Source of the DNA: Streptomyces sp. P3
GTDB lineage: Bacteria; Actinomycetota; Actinomycetes; Streptomycetales; Streptomycetaceae
NCBI RefSeq assembly: GCF_003032475.1
Contig: NZ_CP028369.1
Coordinates: 9,176,001-9,240,000 of the forward strand
Length of the DNA: 64,000 bases
Direction: 5' to 3'
In this document: positions 44,560-52,434 of the stretch, in pieces
How positions within the stretch are numbered: the stretch's first letter is position 1
Layout of the letters: every line of letters starts with the position of its first letter
Position numbers and translations under genes: made by a program
The notes under the pieces: model-generated
Database searches by the model: none
Seen by the model: only the letters and a program-made list of their open reading frames with translations
Told to the model about the DNA's origin: nothing

Positions 44560-46044
44560 TTACAGGGCCGGAGCGGCGGGTTCGGACGGCGCCTGCTCGG
44601 CCGTGGCATGGCGCCAGGGGTAGCTGTCCCAGCCGGCGTCCAGCACGGTGTTGCGGTGGTGGGTGTGTCCCGGCAGGGCCTCACGCAGGGCGTAGGTGGA
44701 GCGCTGGGGGTCGGCGGCCCGCTCCAGCAGCAGCTGGCCGACGGGGGCGTCGGTGATGGTGACCATGTTCTCCAGCTCGCTGATGCTGGACACCGTGACG
44801 GGCACTGTCGTGTCCGGCAACTGGGGTCGCTGCATGGGGGCGTTGACGATGTGGAACGGCTCCATCGTCACGACCAGCCCGTGCACGGGCCGGTCGGTGG
44901 GCACCTCGGCGAATTCCTTCTGCCCGCTCGCGATCAGGCCGGCGGTGTGGTCGATCTGCTCGTAGGCCCGGCCGAGCATCCGGTTCACCTCCTTCACCCG
45001 CTTGTCCGTGGCCAGGCGCAGGTGCCAGGTGGGCCGCACGGACTTCACCTCCACCAGCAGCACGAGCTCGGCGGTGACGACGATCCAGTCGACGCTGCGG
45101 GCCTTGTTCCGGCCGTAGACGATCTCCGGCCGGACCGTCGCGTCGGGCAGCAGGCCCAGCTGGCGGCCGACGTAGGCCTCGAACAGATCACCCAGGTCCT
45201 GCGCGAAGGCGTCGCCGAAGCGGGCGACGCCGGTGTAGTAGATGCCCAGCGGGCTCGCCTTGGACGCGATCAGCTGGCCGACCGGTGCGAGGAGACCCGG
45301 GCCGTATCCCTTCACCAGGGGCTTGGCACGCAGGGGGTTGAACTCATAGCGGCGCAGCAGTGGATCGGTGGTCATCCGGGCCCGCTCGTTGTCCTGCCGG
45401 AAGGCTGCCGCATCGGTCACGAAGTGCTCCTCGGTCACCGACAGGATGGTCGTGGCCGGGATCTCCGCGCAGATCCGCTCTGCACCGGGCGCCTCCAGCG
45501 AGTCCGGGTCGAACCGGCCGCCGCAGCTGATCGCGGATGCCCACAGCAACTGGGCGATGCCGGCGTAGTGCGACAGGCTCGTACCCAGCAGCTCCTCCTC
45601 CCAGCCCGGACGCAGACACTGCGCCTGGCGCGTCCCTGCCGTCTGCGTGAGCATCGCCGCGGTCCGCGCCAAGTCCTGGTACACCGGCTCCTGATAGGTC
45701 ATCTGCTCCCCGGAGGCGCGCAGCAGCCACCGGCCCAGAGCGTCCTCGTCGGTGTCGTGCAGAAAGTGGTCCTCCAGCCGCACGTACATGTCCAAGATCT
45801 GCCGCAGGTCCGCATCGCTCGCGTCCTTGCGGTACTCGTTCCCGCACGCCAGCGATACCCGTGCGGCATCGGCCAGCGCCCAGGGCGTGTACGTGCGGGA
45901 CGGGCTGGTCAGCCACGACGACTCCAGTGAATGGGACGCCGATGCCTGTGCGATCAGCGGCAGCAGGGCGCTGGGTCGGTGCCGTCGTACCCGCGCCACA
46001 TACTCCCGATCCCGAACCGCCCTGCTGCCTGGTGCCCACGTCAT
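44560..46044 (-). CDS. protein with C-terminal PD-(D/E)XK nuclease-like domain
   Basis: 494 residues if the ATG at 46044 is used; the frame runs 79 codons further up without a better start. The N-terminal 300 residues are helical with no family I recognise. Around residues 300-335, ARSVDWIVVTAELVLLVEVK has the D-x(n)-ExK arrangement of the PD-(D/E)XK (restriction-like) fold: Asp before a beta strand, then Glu-Val-Lys. The later block THWxLxxAT/GRAYEQID resembles NERD-type and other restriction-like folds. DNA or RNA cleavage is inferred, not shown. It overlaps nothing, starts 4 bases after a small membrane-protein frame, and is followed after 9 bases by the DUF4238 gene, which suggests a three-gene unit. 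Confidence 0.75.
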   Translation of the reverse strand: MTWAPGSRAVRDREYVARVRRHRPSALLPLIAQASASHSLESSWLTSPSRTYTPWALADAARVSLACGNEYRKDASDADLRQILDMYVRLEDHFLHDTDEDALGRWLLRASGEQMTYQEPVYQDLARTAAMLTQTAGTRQAQCLRPGWEEELLGTSLSHYAGIAQLLWASAISCGGRFDPDSLEAPGAERICAEIPATTILSVTEEHFVTDAAAFRQDNERARMTTDPLLRRYEFNPLRAKPLVKGYGPGLLAPVGQLIASKASPLGIYYTGVARFGDAFAQDLGDLFEAYVGRQLGLLPDATVRPEIVYGRNKARSVDWIVVTAELVLLVEVKSVRPTWHLRLATDKRVKEVNRMLGRAYEQIDHTAGLIASGQKEFAEVPTDRPVHGLVVTMEPFHIVNAPMQRPQLPDTTVPVTVSSISELENMVTITDAPVGQLLLERAADPQRSTYALREALPGHTHHRNTVLDAGWDSYPWRHATAEQAPSEPAAPAL

Positions 46045-46048
46045 GCAC

Positions 46049-46366
46049 TCAAGGATCTCGTGCCGGTGCCTGTACTGTCCTGCCCATTTCAGCCCGGGCC
46101 CCAGCAACCAGCACCAGCGCCCGCCACCGGTATGCCCTGCACAGCTCACGAGACGACCCCAGGGGTTCGGCAGCGGCTCGCGGGACAAGACGGGCACAAG
46201 AACCTCCCACCGCCCTCTGGGCGTCAGCCGACCAGGTTGTGCAGCCCACCATGCAAGCTCCGGTGGCGAACAGACCAGCAAGAACAGCCTCGGGGCACGA
46301 CTTCTTGGCGAAGAAGGTGATCACTCCCACGCCGACGCCGATGACCGCGGCCATGAAAAGGATCAC
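46049..46366 (-). CDS. putative small membrane protein upstream of the PD-(D/E)XK gene
   Basis: From a possible GTG at 46366 (or ATG at 46354) the frame gives about 105 residues with a strongly hydrophobic helix (ILFMAAVIGVGVGVITFFA) and a second one (AVLAGLFATGACMVG). Two-helix proteins of this look are common small actinomycete membrane proteins. Its stop is 4 bases before the ATG of the next gene, fitting translational coupling. There is no clear ribosome-binding site, and the last 50 residues look unselected. The 5' end overlaps the antisense hydrolase wreck by a few codons. Confidence 0.4.
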   Translation of the reverse strand: MILFMAAVIGVGVGVITFFAKKSCPEAVLAGLFATGACMVGCTTWSADAQRAVGGSCARLVPRAAAEPLGSSRELCRAYRWRALVLVAGARAEMGRTVQAPARDP

Positions 46367-47032
46367 CGCAGTGCGCAACGACAAGAGCGCCGGCCTCGCC
46401 GTGTCAGCCGGCGCCGGCCTCGACACCCTCGCCCTGTACATCCCGCCCGACCTCGACCCCCAACAGCTCGAGACCGAAACCCTCGGCCTGGGCATCCCCT
46501 ACATCCCCCGCCCCGTCGCCCAGGCCGTGGTCGCCGTCGACCACAAGATCGGCCGTGACATGGGGCGGCGCCTGCTGGCCTTCGTCCGCCAGGTCTACCG
46601 CTACCTGCACCACGACATCGGTGAGCGCATCCGCGCCGAGGTCCGCACCGAACTGCACCGCCCCGGGCCCCGACTGGTCATCGCGCACTCCCTGGGCAGC
46701 GTCATCGCCTTCGACATGCTCACCCGCGACGACACCGGCCCCGGCCCCGACGGCCTGACCGCCCTCGTCACCTGCGGATCCCCCCTGGCCTGGCCCACCA
46801 TCCGTCATTCACTGGGACAGGACGGCTCCCTTCAACTCAACTGCCCGACGGCATCGACTGGTGGAACCTTCACGCCGCCGGTGACCTTGTTGCCCAGAGC
46901 GGACTGGCGGCCGTAGCTCCGGCCGTCCGCGACGAACCCGTCCGCAACGGCCCTCAGCAACCCGCACAATGCCCTGCGCTACCTCGAGCAGCAGCCACTC
47001 GCCGACCTCATCGTCAAAACCAGCGCCGTGTG
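46353..47032 (+). pseudogene. alpha/beta hydrolase (esterase/lipase-like) broken by two frameshifts
   Basis: The frame reads LVIAHSLGSVIAFDML, the nucleophile elbow of an alpha/beta hydrolase, then LVTCGSPLAW. At 46833-46842 a 5-base tandem duplication (CAACT twice) shifts the frame; the true continuation (LPDGIDWWNLHAAGDLVAQ, AVRDEPVRNG) is in another frame. An extra C at 46951-46953 then restores the first frame (NPHNALRYLEQQPLADLIVK to the stop at 47032). In between, the original frame hits a stop at 46916. The usual N-terminal catalytic-core part is also missing. The two lesions are easy to see and would be one gene if repaired. Confidence 0.75.
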
Positions 47033-47333
47033 AGCCCGAACCACCGCCCCAGCAGTCCAACGGGCCCAGTGGGCGGGCAAATCACCACAGCGATGCATGT
47101 CCAGCTCCACGCCGGATGACAGCTGCAGCCGGACACAACTGCGCCCCGGTGTTGCAGCGCTGAAGTGGCGCGGCACAAACACTGTCCAGCGCTGACGCAG
47201 ACTCCGCTGGTTCCCCCGGCTTCCGTGTCACCGGCTCATCCGGCGGCCGCCGGATGCAGGCGACAGCATCAGCAGGGCCGACCTGGCTTGAGGCGGCTAC
47301 GCTGCTGTCTCTTTGAGCAAGCGAGAGTGAGCG
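47033..47333. other. short intergenic stretch
   Basis: About 300 bases between the hydrolase wreck and the DUF6602-like gene. No domain, repeat or strong hairpin was seen. The last bases (GAGAGTGAGC) include the likely ribosome-binding site of the next gene. Confidence 0.4.
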
Positions 47334-48281
47334 GTGGAAGACGACGACCTGGATTCCCTGGTGGAATCCTGGCAGCCCAAGCAGACCAGCGACGTGATGC
47401 GACGTGCCTTCGCCGAGCGCTGCCGGTGGGTCGAGACCATGCTCCAGGTCCGCGCCGAGGCCGAGATCCGGATGAGGGCTGCCAACTATTCGTCGGGACC
47501 GGCCATCGAAGCGATCTTCCGGGAAGAACTCGGCAGGATCCTGCCCCGGCGCTACCAGGTGACCTGCGGAACCTTGTCCGACGGCTCGGGCAACACAGCA
47601 GGAGACTGCGACGTTGTCGTCTTCAATGACACCTGGTTCCCGACCGTCAAGCAGCGCGCCACGGCGGACGACCGGCAGCACGTCATGCCGATCGAGGGCG
47701 CCTACGCCGTCATTGAGGTGAAGCAGACACTCACCCAGCGCTCCCTGGACGAGGCGCTGGGAAAACTCGTCACCTGTCACAGGCTTGATCGCCCGCTCAT
47801 GCCGGTGGGCCGTATGGTGGAGAACCGGAGTTTCGGAGGCGGCGGCAACCGAATCGGCAACCCCCTGTTCTCCGCGATCGTTGCCACCCGGCGCGACCCC
47901 GGCACACCGCTGAGCGACCTCGTCGAACGCTTCCTGGCCGTCAACCGGCGCCTGAACCGCCTGGAGATGGTGCACTGCCTGTGCATCCTGGGCGAAGTCT
48001 GCTACCTCTGGGGATGGGTCCCCCAGGGCAGCAGCGAAGCCAATGTCGCCACCTTCTTCGGTCCCGAGGACCTGCAACAGCCGCTCATGCTCATCGAGGG
48101 CACACCCGACCGGGCGGAGTCGCCCCTGGGCGTTCTCGTCTCCCGCCTGTTCGCCCACGTGACCAATTCAGTGCTGGGAGAGGTCCAGGACATCCCGTGG
48201 GCGTACGGGATCGGTCATGCCCTGCAGCCCTACCAGTTCGGCAGGTTCCAGACCCCGCCCGCGCAGAGCCCCGGGCCGTGA
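47334..48281 (+). CDS. DUF6602-like protein with PD-(D/E)XK-type core
   Basis: 315 residues from GTG with GAGAGTGAG upstream. The blocks GPAIEAIFREELGRILPRRY (about 55-74), GDCDVVVFN (about 90-98) and GAYAVIEVKQTL (about 122-133) follow the DUF6602 layout, which I recall as a restriction-like fold: an acidic residue before a beta strand, then Glu-x-Lys in the next strand. A nuclease active site of the PD-(D/E)XK kind (Asp and EVK) is therefore present on paper. No partner gene is adjacent on the same strand. A role in defence or DNA handling is inferred from fold and context only. Confidence 0.75.
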   Translation: MEDDDLDSLVESWQPKQTSDVMRRAFAERCRWVETMLQVRAEAEIRMRAANYSSGPAIEAIFREELGRILPRRYQVTCGTLSDGSGNTAGDCDVVVFNDTWFPTVKQRATADDRQHVMPIEGAYAVIEVKQTLTQRSLDEALGKLVTCHRLDRPLMPVGRMVENRSFGGGGNRIGNPLFSAIVATRRDPGTPLSDLVERFLAVNRRLNRLEMVHCLCILGEVCYLWGWVPQGSSEANVATFFGPEDLQQPLMLIEGTPDRAESPLGVLVSRLFAHVTNSVLGEVQDIPWAYGIGHALQPYQFGRFQTPPAQSPGP

Positions 48282-48292
48282 CTGCCGCCCCT

Positions 48293-48316
48293 GCCCGAGG
48301 GCGGCACTGCGGGCCG
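48293..48316 (+). terminator. hairpin after the DUF6602-like gene
   Basis: An 8-bp perfect stem TGCCGCCC/GGGCGGCA with an 8-base loop, 11 bases after the stop codon. The following stretch to 48671 (about 355 bases) holds no gene I can support. Confidence 0.6.
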
Positions 48317-48671
48317 CGGTGCTGCGGCGCGGCACAGCCCGATCCTCGGCGTGACTTCCAGGGCCTGTACGCCCCCAGGGGCGGGTGGCAGGCGCGGCCG
48401 TAGTGCAGGAGCCATCCCTTCGTGGGCGGGGTTGGTCAAGGACGCCGGCGAGTCCGATGACGGGATCGGTGAGGGCGGCACGAAGGTCTTGCCAAGTTGC
48501 CACAGACGCTGGCTCGTTCGCGCGCATCATCATGTCGGCCTGCACACAAGGGAGCCGCTCCTCGCAGGCCCCCCGGCGCATCGCTGCTTCGTCGGCTTCC
48601 CTTGCATTCCGTGCAGGAGACTGCGGCATAAAAGGGGCCAGGCGGCAGGGGAGTGGCATCGATGGCCCGGC

Positions 48672-49268
48672 TCAAGGGTTGGCCGGTTCGGGCTGGCTTT
48701 CGCTCTGGGCGGCGGGTGCCGACTGCGCCGTGTCGGGCGCCGTGTAGAAGACGGAGGAACCCTGTTTGGTGCGCTGGGCCTGGCTCTTGGCCACGAGCCC
48801 TTCGAGCGTGGTGCGCACGACGGTGGTCTTGACGGTGCGCTGGGGGTGTTGCTGTCCCAGTGCGGTGGTGATCTCGGCAGCGGATCGGGGTTCGCTCTGG
48901 CCCGCCAGGTGTTCGCGCACGAGGTCGACGAGCGTGGACGATGTTGACGGTGCGGCCGCCGTCTTCGCGGCCCTCTTGCCGGTCCGCTTCCCGGCCGCGG
49001 GCGCTTTCTTGGCCGTGCCCGCTGCGTCTGCTGCCTTCTTGCGGGTCTTCGGCACGGTCGCGACGGGTTCAGGGGCGGCGGTCGTCGCGGGGATGCCGAG
49101 GGCCTGCTGGATGTTCACCAGGACGGTGTGGTCGTGCCGCAGGGCGGCCAACTGCGCCTGCAGCGCTTCGATTTCACCGTCGAGGCGGTCTTGCTCCTTG
49201 AGGTTGCGGTCAAGGTCGCCGGCCACCTGCGCGCTGTACTGCGAGGTCAGTTCGGTGGTTTCGGACAT
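48672..49268 (-). CDS. coiled-coil / winged-helix-like regulatory protein
   Basis: 198 residues; the ATG at 49268 (MSETTELTSQYSAQ) is chosen over the ATG 20 codons upstream because AGAAAGGGTG precedes it and the sequence becomes conserved-looking there. Residues about 10-60 form a coiled coil (NLKEQDRLDGEIEALQAQLA). Residues about 75-110 are a basic Lys/Ala-rich linker like histone-type tails. Residues about 115-175 (LVDLVREHLAGQSEPRSAAE, then TVVRTTLEGLVAKSQAQR) look like a winged-helix domain. It probably binds DNA, perhaps nucleoid-associated or regulatory; the family has no name I can give with certainty. It is monocistronic. Confidence 0.7.
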   Translation of the reverse strand: MSETTELTSQYSAQVAGDLDRNLKEQDRLDGEIEALQAQLAALRHDHTVLVNIQQALGIPATTAAPEPVATVPKTRKKAADAAGTAKKAPAAGKRTGKRAAKTAAAPSTSSTLVDLVREHLAGQSEPRSAAEITTALGQQHPQRTVKTTVVRTTLEGLVAKSQAQRTKQGSSVFYTAPDTAQSAPAAQSESQPEPANP

Positions 49269-49429
49269 GGCGCTCACACCCTTTCTGGGCGCCGCGGTCA
49301 GATGAGTGCGCGGCGTCTGCGAATCCAACGTGTGCAGTAGCAGTTACTGCCGCACAGTCTGCGCAGTGATACTACGCACGGCACCTGCACCGTTCTCGGT
49401 TGTCTGCTGGGACGGAGCAGACTCAGTCC

Positions 49430-50482
49430 TCAGTGCGCAGAGGTCCTGGCGGAGCCGAGGGGCGGGTGGTGATGTGATGCCGGCTGCCAGTGCACTTCGT
49501 CGGTGTCCCGCTGATGGTGCCAGGCCGACAGGGTGCGGCCGGCGACCAGCCGGTCGAGAAGTTCTGTGGTCTGCTGGGGAGAGTGTCCACACAGGCGGGC
49601 AAGGACGTCCAAGTCGGCGCTGTGGCGGTCCCGGACGGGGGTGTGAGCAGCCAGCACGAGCGCGGTCAGGCGCACGGCCGGCGGTGCGGTGGCCGGCGCC
49701 GCCATCGGGTCGGGGTGCAGGGCCCAGTGGGCGGCGTGGCAGCGTGTGCGGCGGCCGGGAGCGTGGTCCAGGAGTGTGGCATCCCGCAGGTGCACCTGAA
49801 CCGGCGCCGATCTGAGGTCGGGCAGATGAAGCCAGTGGGCCTGGGCCAGCTCCTGCCACAGTTCTGTGTGCCCGCGCAGCCGCATGGCCCGCAGGAGGCC
49901 GTGCGGCACTAGCAGGCGACCGTGGGCGTCGGCGCGCAGGGCGCATTGCAGGGCGAGAAGGCGGGCGCCGGGGGAGGAGAACCTGGGCAGTGCGGTGGCC
50001 AGGTAGGTGAGCATCTCCCGTACGCGCAGCCGCTCATCGGATGCAGGGGGCCTCCTCGAGGGTGTGGGGGCCGGCGGGCAGCTGGAAGGCCGCGGCCGGC
50101 GGGGGAGGAGGGTCGTGTCCGGCACGATGGCGGTGTGGCTGGTGGCGGCCGCGCAGGCGGCGCAGGCGTCGGCCAGCCGCCAGGTGCGGCCGCTGCGGTC
50201 GCGGGTGAGAGCGAGCAGAACGGGGCCGGCGCAGCCGCGGTGACGCGGATGCCACGAGCACCCGCGCTCCCGGCACTGGCAGATCCGCAGGTGTCCCGGC
50301 AGCACATCGGTGCTGGCATGGCAGGCCAGATGCGACAGGGCGGCGGACCGCGCGGACACCGTCCCCACAGGCGCCGCTTGTTGGGTACAGCGCGTACAGA
50401 CAAGACGTGGCGCACCTGTCCGGGAGTGCAGTTGCACCGTCCAGATACGCCGCACCGCGACGTGCCCACCGGCAAGCCTCAT
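49430..50482 (-). CDS. Cys-rich (zinc-ribbon-like) protein with C-terminal helix-turn-helix-like part
   Basis: 350 residues. ATG at 50482 has AGGAGGG upstream; the long upstream extension of the frame is rejected. The N-terminal half has several cysteine pairs (VCTRCTQ, ICQCRERGC, HRGC, DACAACA) that could bind zinc. The second half (about 155-340) is helical, ending in a segment with LDVLARLCGHSPQQTTELLD that resembles a winged helix. The gene is divergent from an XRE regulator 177 bases away and precedes the DUF6083/helicase set on the opposite strand. Such sets are common in Streptomyces arms. Function unknown. Confidence 0.65.
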   Translation of the reverse strand: MRLAGGHVAVRRIWTVQLHSRTGAPRLVCTRCTQQAAPVGTVSARSAALSHLACHASTDVLPGHLRICQCRERGCSWHPRHRGCAGPVLLALTRDRSGRTWRLADACAACAAATSHTAIVPDTTLLPRRPRPSSCPPAPTPSRRPPASDERLRVREMLTYLATALPRFSSPGARLLALQCALRADAHGRLLVPHGLLRAMRLRGHTELWQELAQAHWLHLPDLRSAPVQVHLRDATLLDHAPGRRTRCHAAHWALHPDPMAAPATAPPAVRLTALVLAAHTPVRDRHSADLDVLARLCGHSPQQTTELLDRLVAGRTLSAWHHQRDTDEVHWQPASHHHPPLGSARTSAH

Positions 50483-50607
50483 CGGCGGGTTGCCCTCCTG
50501 TCGTTCACTGCCGCCGTGGTCGGTGCGTGCCGGCGAAGGGCACCTGGACGGACACACGGACGGGCAGATTCCCAAATCGTAAACGGCACCCTCTCGCACA
50601 AACCGAA

Positions 50608-50625
50608 AGTGCAGAAATTCGCACT
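50608..50625. promoter_or_regulatory. candidate operator in the divergent promoter
   Basis: AGTGC-N8-GCACT, a perfect 5-bp dyad in the AT-richest part of the 177-base divergent region, 35 bases before the XRE gene start. It is a reasonable site for the XRE protein to control itself and the divergent gene. The dyad is short. Confidence 0.35.
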
Positions 50626-50659
50626 GACATCGCGGGGGACGGGACCGTCGGATAGTCGG

Positions 50660-50923
50660 GTGCCGATCTTGCAGCCCGAGCCCGACCTCACCGCCCTGCG
50701 CGTCACACTGGCGCGTCTGAGGAACGACCGCGGCTGGACCTTCGACGAACTCGCCGCCCGCACCGGCCTGGCCCGGCGCACCGTCATCGACCTCGAACAC
50801 GGCCGCGGCGCCGGCAACATCACCACCTGGCACGCTCTCGCGCACGCCTTCGACGTCCCCATCGGGGAACTCCTCGGCGCCCTCTGCGACAACCACACCC
50901 CGCCTGGCACGCAGGACGCCTGA
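50660..50923 (+). CDS. XRE-family helix-turn-helix regulator
   Basis: 87 residues from GTG at 50660; the frame is open far upstream but only inside antisense sequence. Residues about 12-70 are a complete Cro/CI-type domain: LRVTLARLRNDRGWTFDELA, then ARTGLARRTVIDLEHGRGAG, then HALAHAFDVPIGELL. The protein is little more than the domain, so it probably acts as a dimeric repressor. It lies between the divergent Cys-rich gene and the downstream DUF6083 gene, with a dyad just upstream. Confidence 0.85.
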   Translation: MPILQPEPDLTALRVTLARLRNDRGWTFDELAARTGLARRTVIDLEHGRGAGNITTWHALAHAFDVPIGELLGALCDNHTPPGTQDA

Positions 50924-51091
50924 CCCCGCACCCCTCACCGACCAGGGCACCGTAAAATCACCCGAACGGCGAACCGTGCTAGAACACGTGACAGCATGTC
51001 AGTTCACCTGTTCGAGCAGGTGGGGCCGTCCGGGGGACACCACAGCCACCACAGGCCCCGCCGGTGAATGCCGCCTGGCACGGTGCCTGCC

Positions 51092-51955
51092 ATGTGCCCC
51101 AACCACACCCCCACCAGCCGCCACTGGGACGGCAGCCCCCACACCATCCCTCCGCGCCGCTCCCTCCATGTGGCCCCGCACAGCCCCAGCCGCCTGCTGC
51201 GGCACGGCCAAAGCGGCATCTGTCGCAGATGCGGCCACCGCATCGACATCTACCCGCGGCCCGACCAGCGGCCCATCGCCCTGCACCCCGCCGAACTCAC
51301 CACCCAGAGCGTCCTGGCGGCCTCTCGCTGGCACCTGAGCAGCGGCATCGCCCACCCCCACGACGACGGCAGCGACTGGTGCCGCATCCCCCACGCCGCC
51401 CTCTGCCCGGCCCGCACCCCCCACTGCCAGGCCAGCCCACACCTCGACGCGCTGCGCCGCCACCTCGCCGTCCGCACCCGTCGCCTGATCGACACCGGCC
51501 ACCTCACCCCCACCACACTGGCCCCCGACACCCTGCCCGCCGCCACCGACCACCCCACCCCCCGGCCGGTCGTGAACATGCTGCTGGGCCGCTACCTCGC
51601 CGACGGCCCACTCCAGCACATCCGCTGCGTGGCCCAGACCCGCCACCGGCAGCGATGCCCCCAGCCCGTCCTGAACCCCGCCAGCCCGGCCGGAACCTGG
51701 AGACTGCTGCCCACCGGCCCGCACCGTCGCCAACTGCCCCTTACCGCCACCCTGATGGCCGTCTACGACCTCGGCTCCCTGCCCCACACCGAACAGCGAC
51801 GCTGGCGCACCCAACACTGCCCCGCCCATGCCGCCCTCACCGCAGCCGCCGACCTCACCGTGACCACCTGGCAGATCTTCGACCCGCTCCGGCACACCGC
51901 CCACATCCACGCCCGCCTGCCCCACCCCACGGCCAGCCGGCGCCGGCAGGGATGA
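51092..51955 (+). CDS. DUF6083-like protein
   Basis: 287 residues from ATG at 51092; an in-frame ATG at 51068 is the alternative. The N-terminal half carries RSLHVAPHSPSRLLRHGQSG, ICRRCGHRID and RPIALHPAEL, which match the DUF6083 domain as I know it from Streptomyces, with a single CxxC plus later Cys/His (WCRIPHAALC) that may bind zinc. The C-terminal half has more Cys/His (IRCVAQTRHRQRCPQP, HCPAHAAL). The stop overlaps the ATG of the next gene by four bases (ATGA), so they are translationally coupled. Function unknown. Confidence 0.75.
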   Translation: MCPNHTPTSRHWDGSPHTIPPRRSLHVAPHSPSRLLRHGQSGICRRCGHRIDIYPRPDQRPIALHPAELTTQSVLAASRWHLSSGIAHPHDDGSDWCRIPHAALCPARTPHCQASPHLDALRRHLAVRTRRLIDTGHLTPTTLAPDTLPAATDHPTPRPVVNMLLGRYLADGPLQHIRCVAQTRHRQRCPQPVLNPASPAGTWRLLPTGPHRRQLPLTATLMAVYDLGSLPHTEQRRWRTQHCPAHAALTAAADLTVTTWQIFDPLRHTAHIHARLPHPTASRRRQG

Positions 51956-52434
51956 CCATGCCGCACCACGCCCTGGAGATCACCCTCACCCGCCCCCTCT
52001 CCCCGACAGCCCTGCACCGCGCCGCCCGCGTCCTCCCGCTCGCGGCCAACCACGACGCCACCCGCCTCATGGCCCTCATGCCCGCCAAGACCCCCAGCCG
52101 GGCCCTGCACCGGTTGCGCCACCGCCTCGAGGCACGGCTGCCCATCGACGTGATCACCACGCACTACCCGGACACCGACCACACCGTGCTGCTCAACGTG
52201 GCCTTCCCCCCGGCCGTCCACGCCGCCCTCAAGACCCAGGCCCAACACGCAGCCCAGACACCCGAGCGCTTCCTGGAACTGGCCGTCCGCCGCGACCTGG
52301 CCCAACACGCCGACCAGGAGACCGACCGCCTCGACCGCGCCGTACGCCGGCTCCTCGCCCACACCAACCCCGCCTACTTGCTGTCCGCCGTCGGCCAGGC
52401 GCTCACCCGACTCCCCGAAAGCCCCGCCCCATGA
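51952..52434 (+). CDS. small protein coupled to the helicase (unknown family)
   Basis: 160 residues; ATG overlaps the previous stop and its own stop overlaps the helicase ATG (ATGA at both junctions). The sequence is helical. Two parts can be seen: LEITLTRPLSPTALHRAARV near the start, which resembles the plasmid-type strand-helix start of small ssDNA- or primase-associated proteins, and LKTQAQHAAQTPERFLELAV near 95-115, which looks like a ribbon-helix-helix segment. I cannot name a family. The tight coupling suggests it works with the helicase. Confidence 0.65.
   Translation: MTMPHHALEITLTRPLSPTALHRAARVLPLAANHDATRLMALMPAKTPSRALHRLRHRLEARLPIDVITTHYPDTDHTVLLNVAFPPAVHAALKTQAQHAAQTPERFLELAVRRDLAQHADQETDRLDRAVRRLLAHTNPAYLLSAVGQALTRLPESPAP

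Noticed and set aside
43909..45930. 673-codon + strand frame
   Set aside because: It is antisense to the DUF4238 and PD-(D/E)XK genes and has the Gly/Arg/His-rich composition of a shadow.
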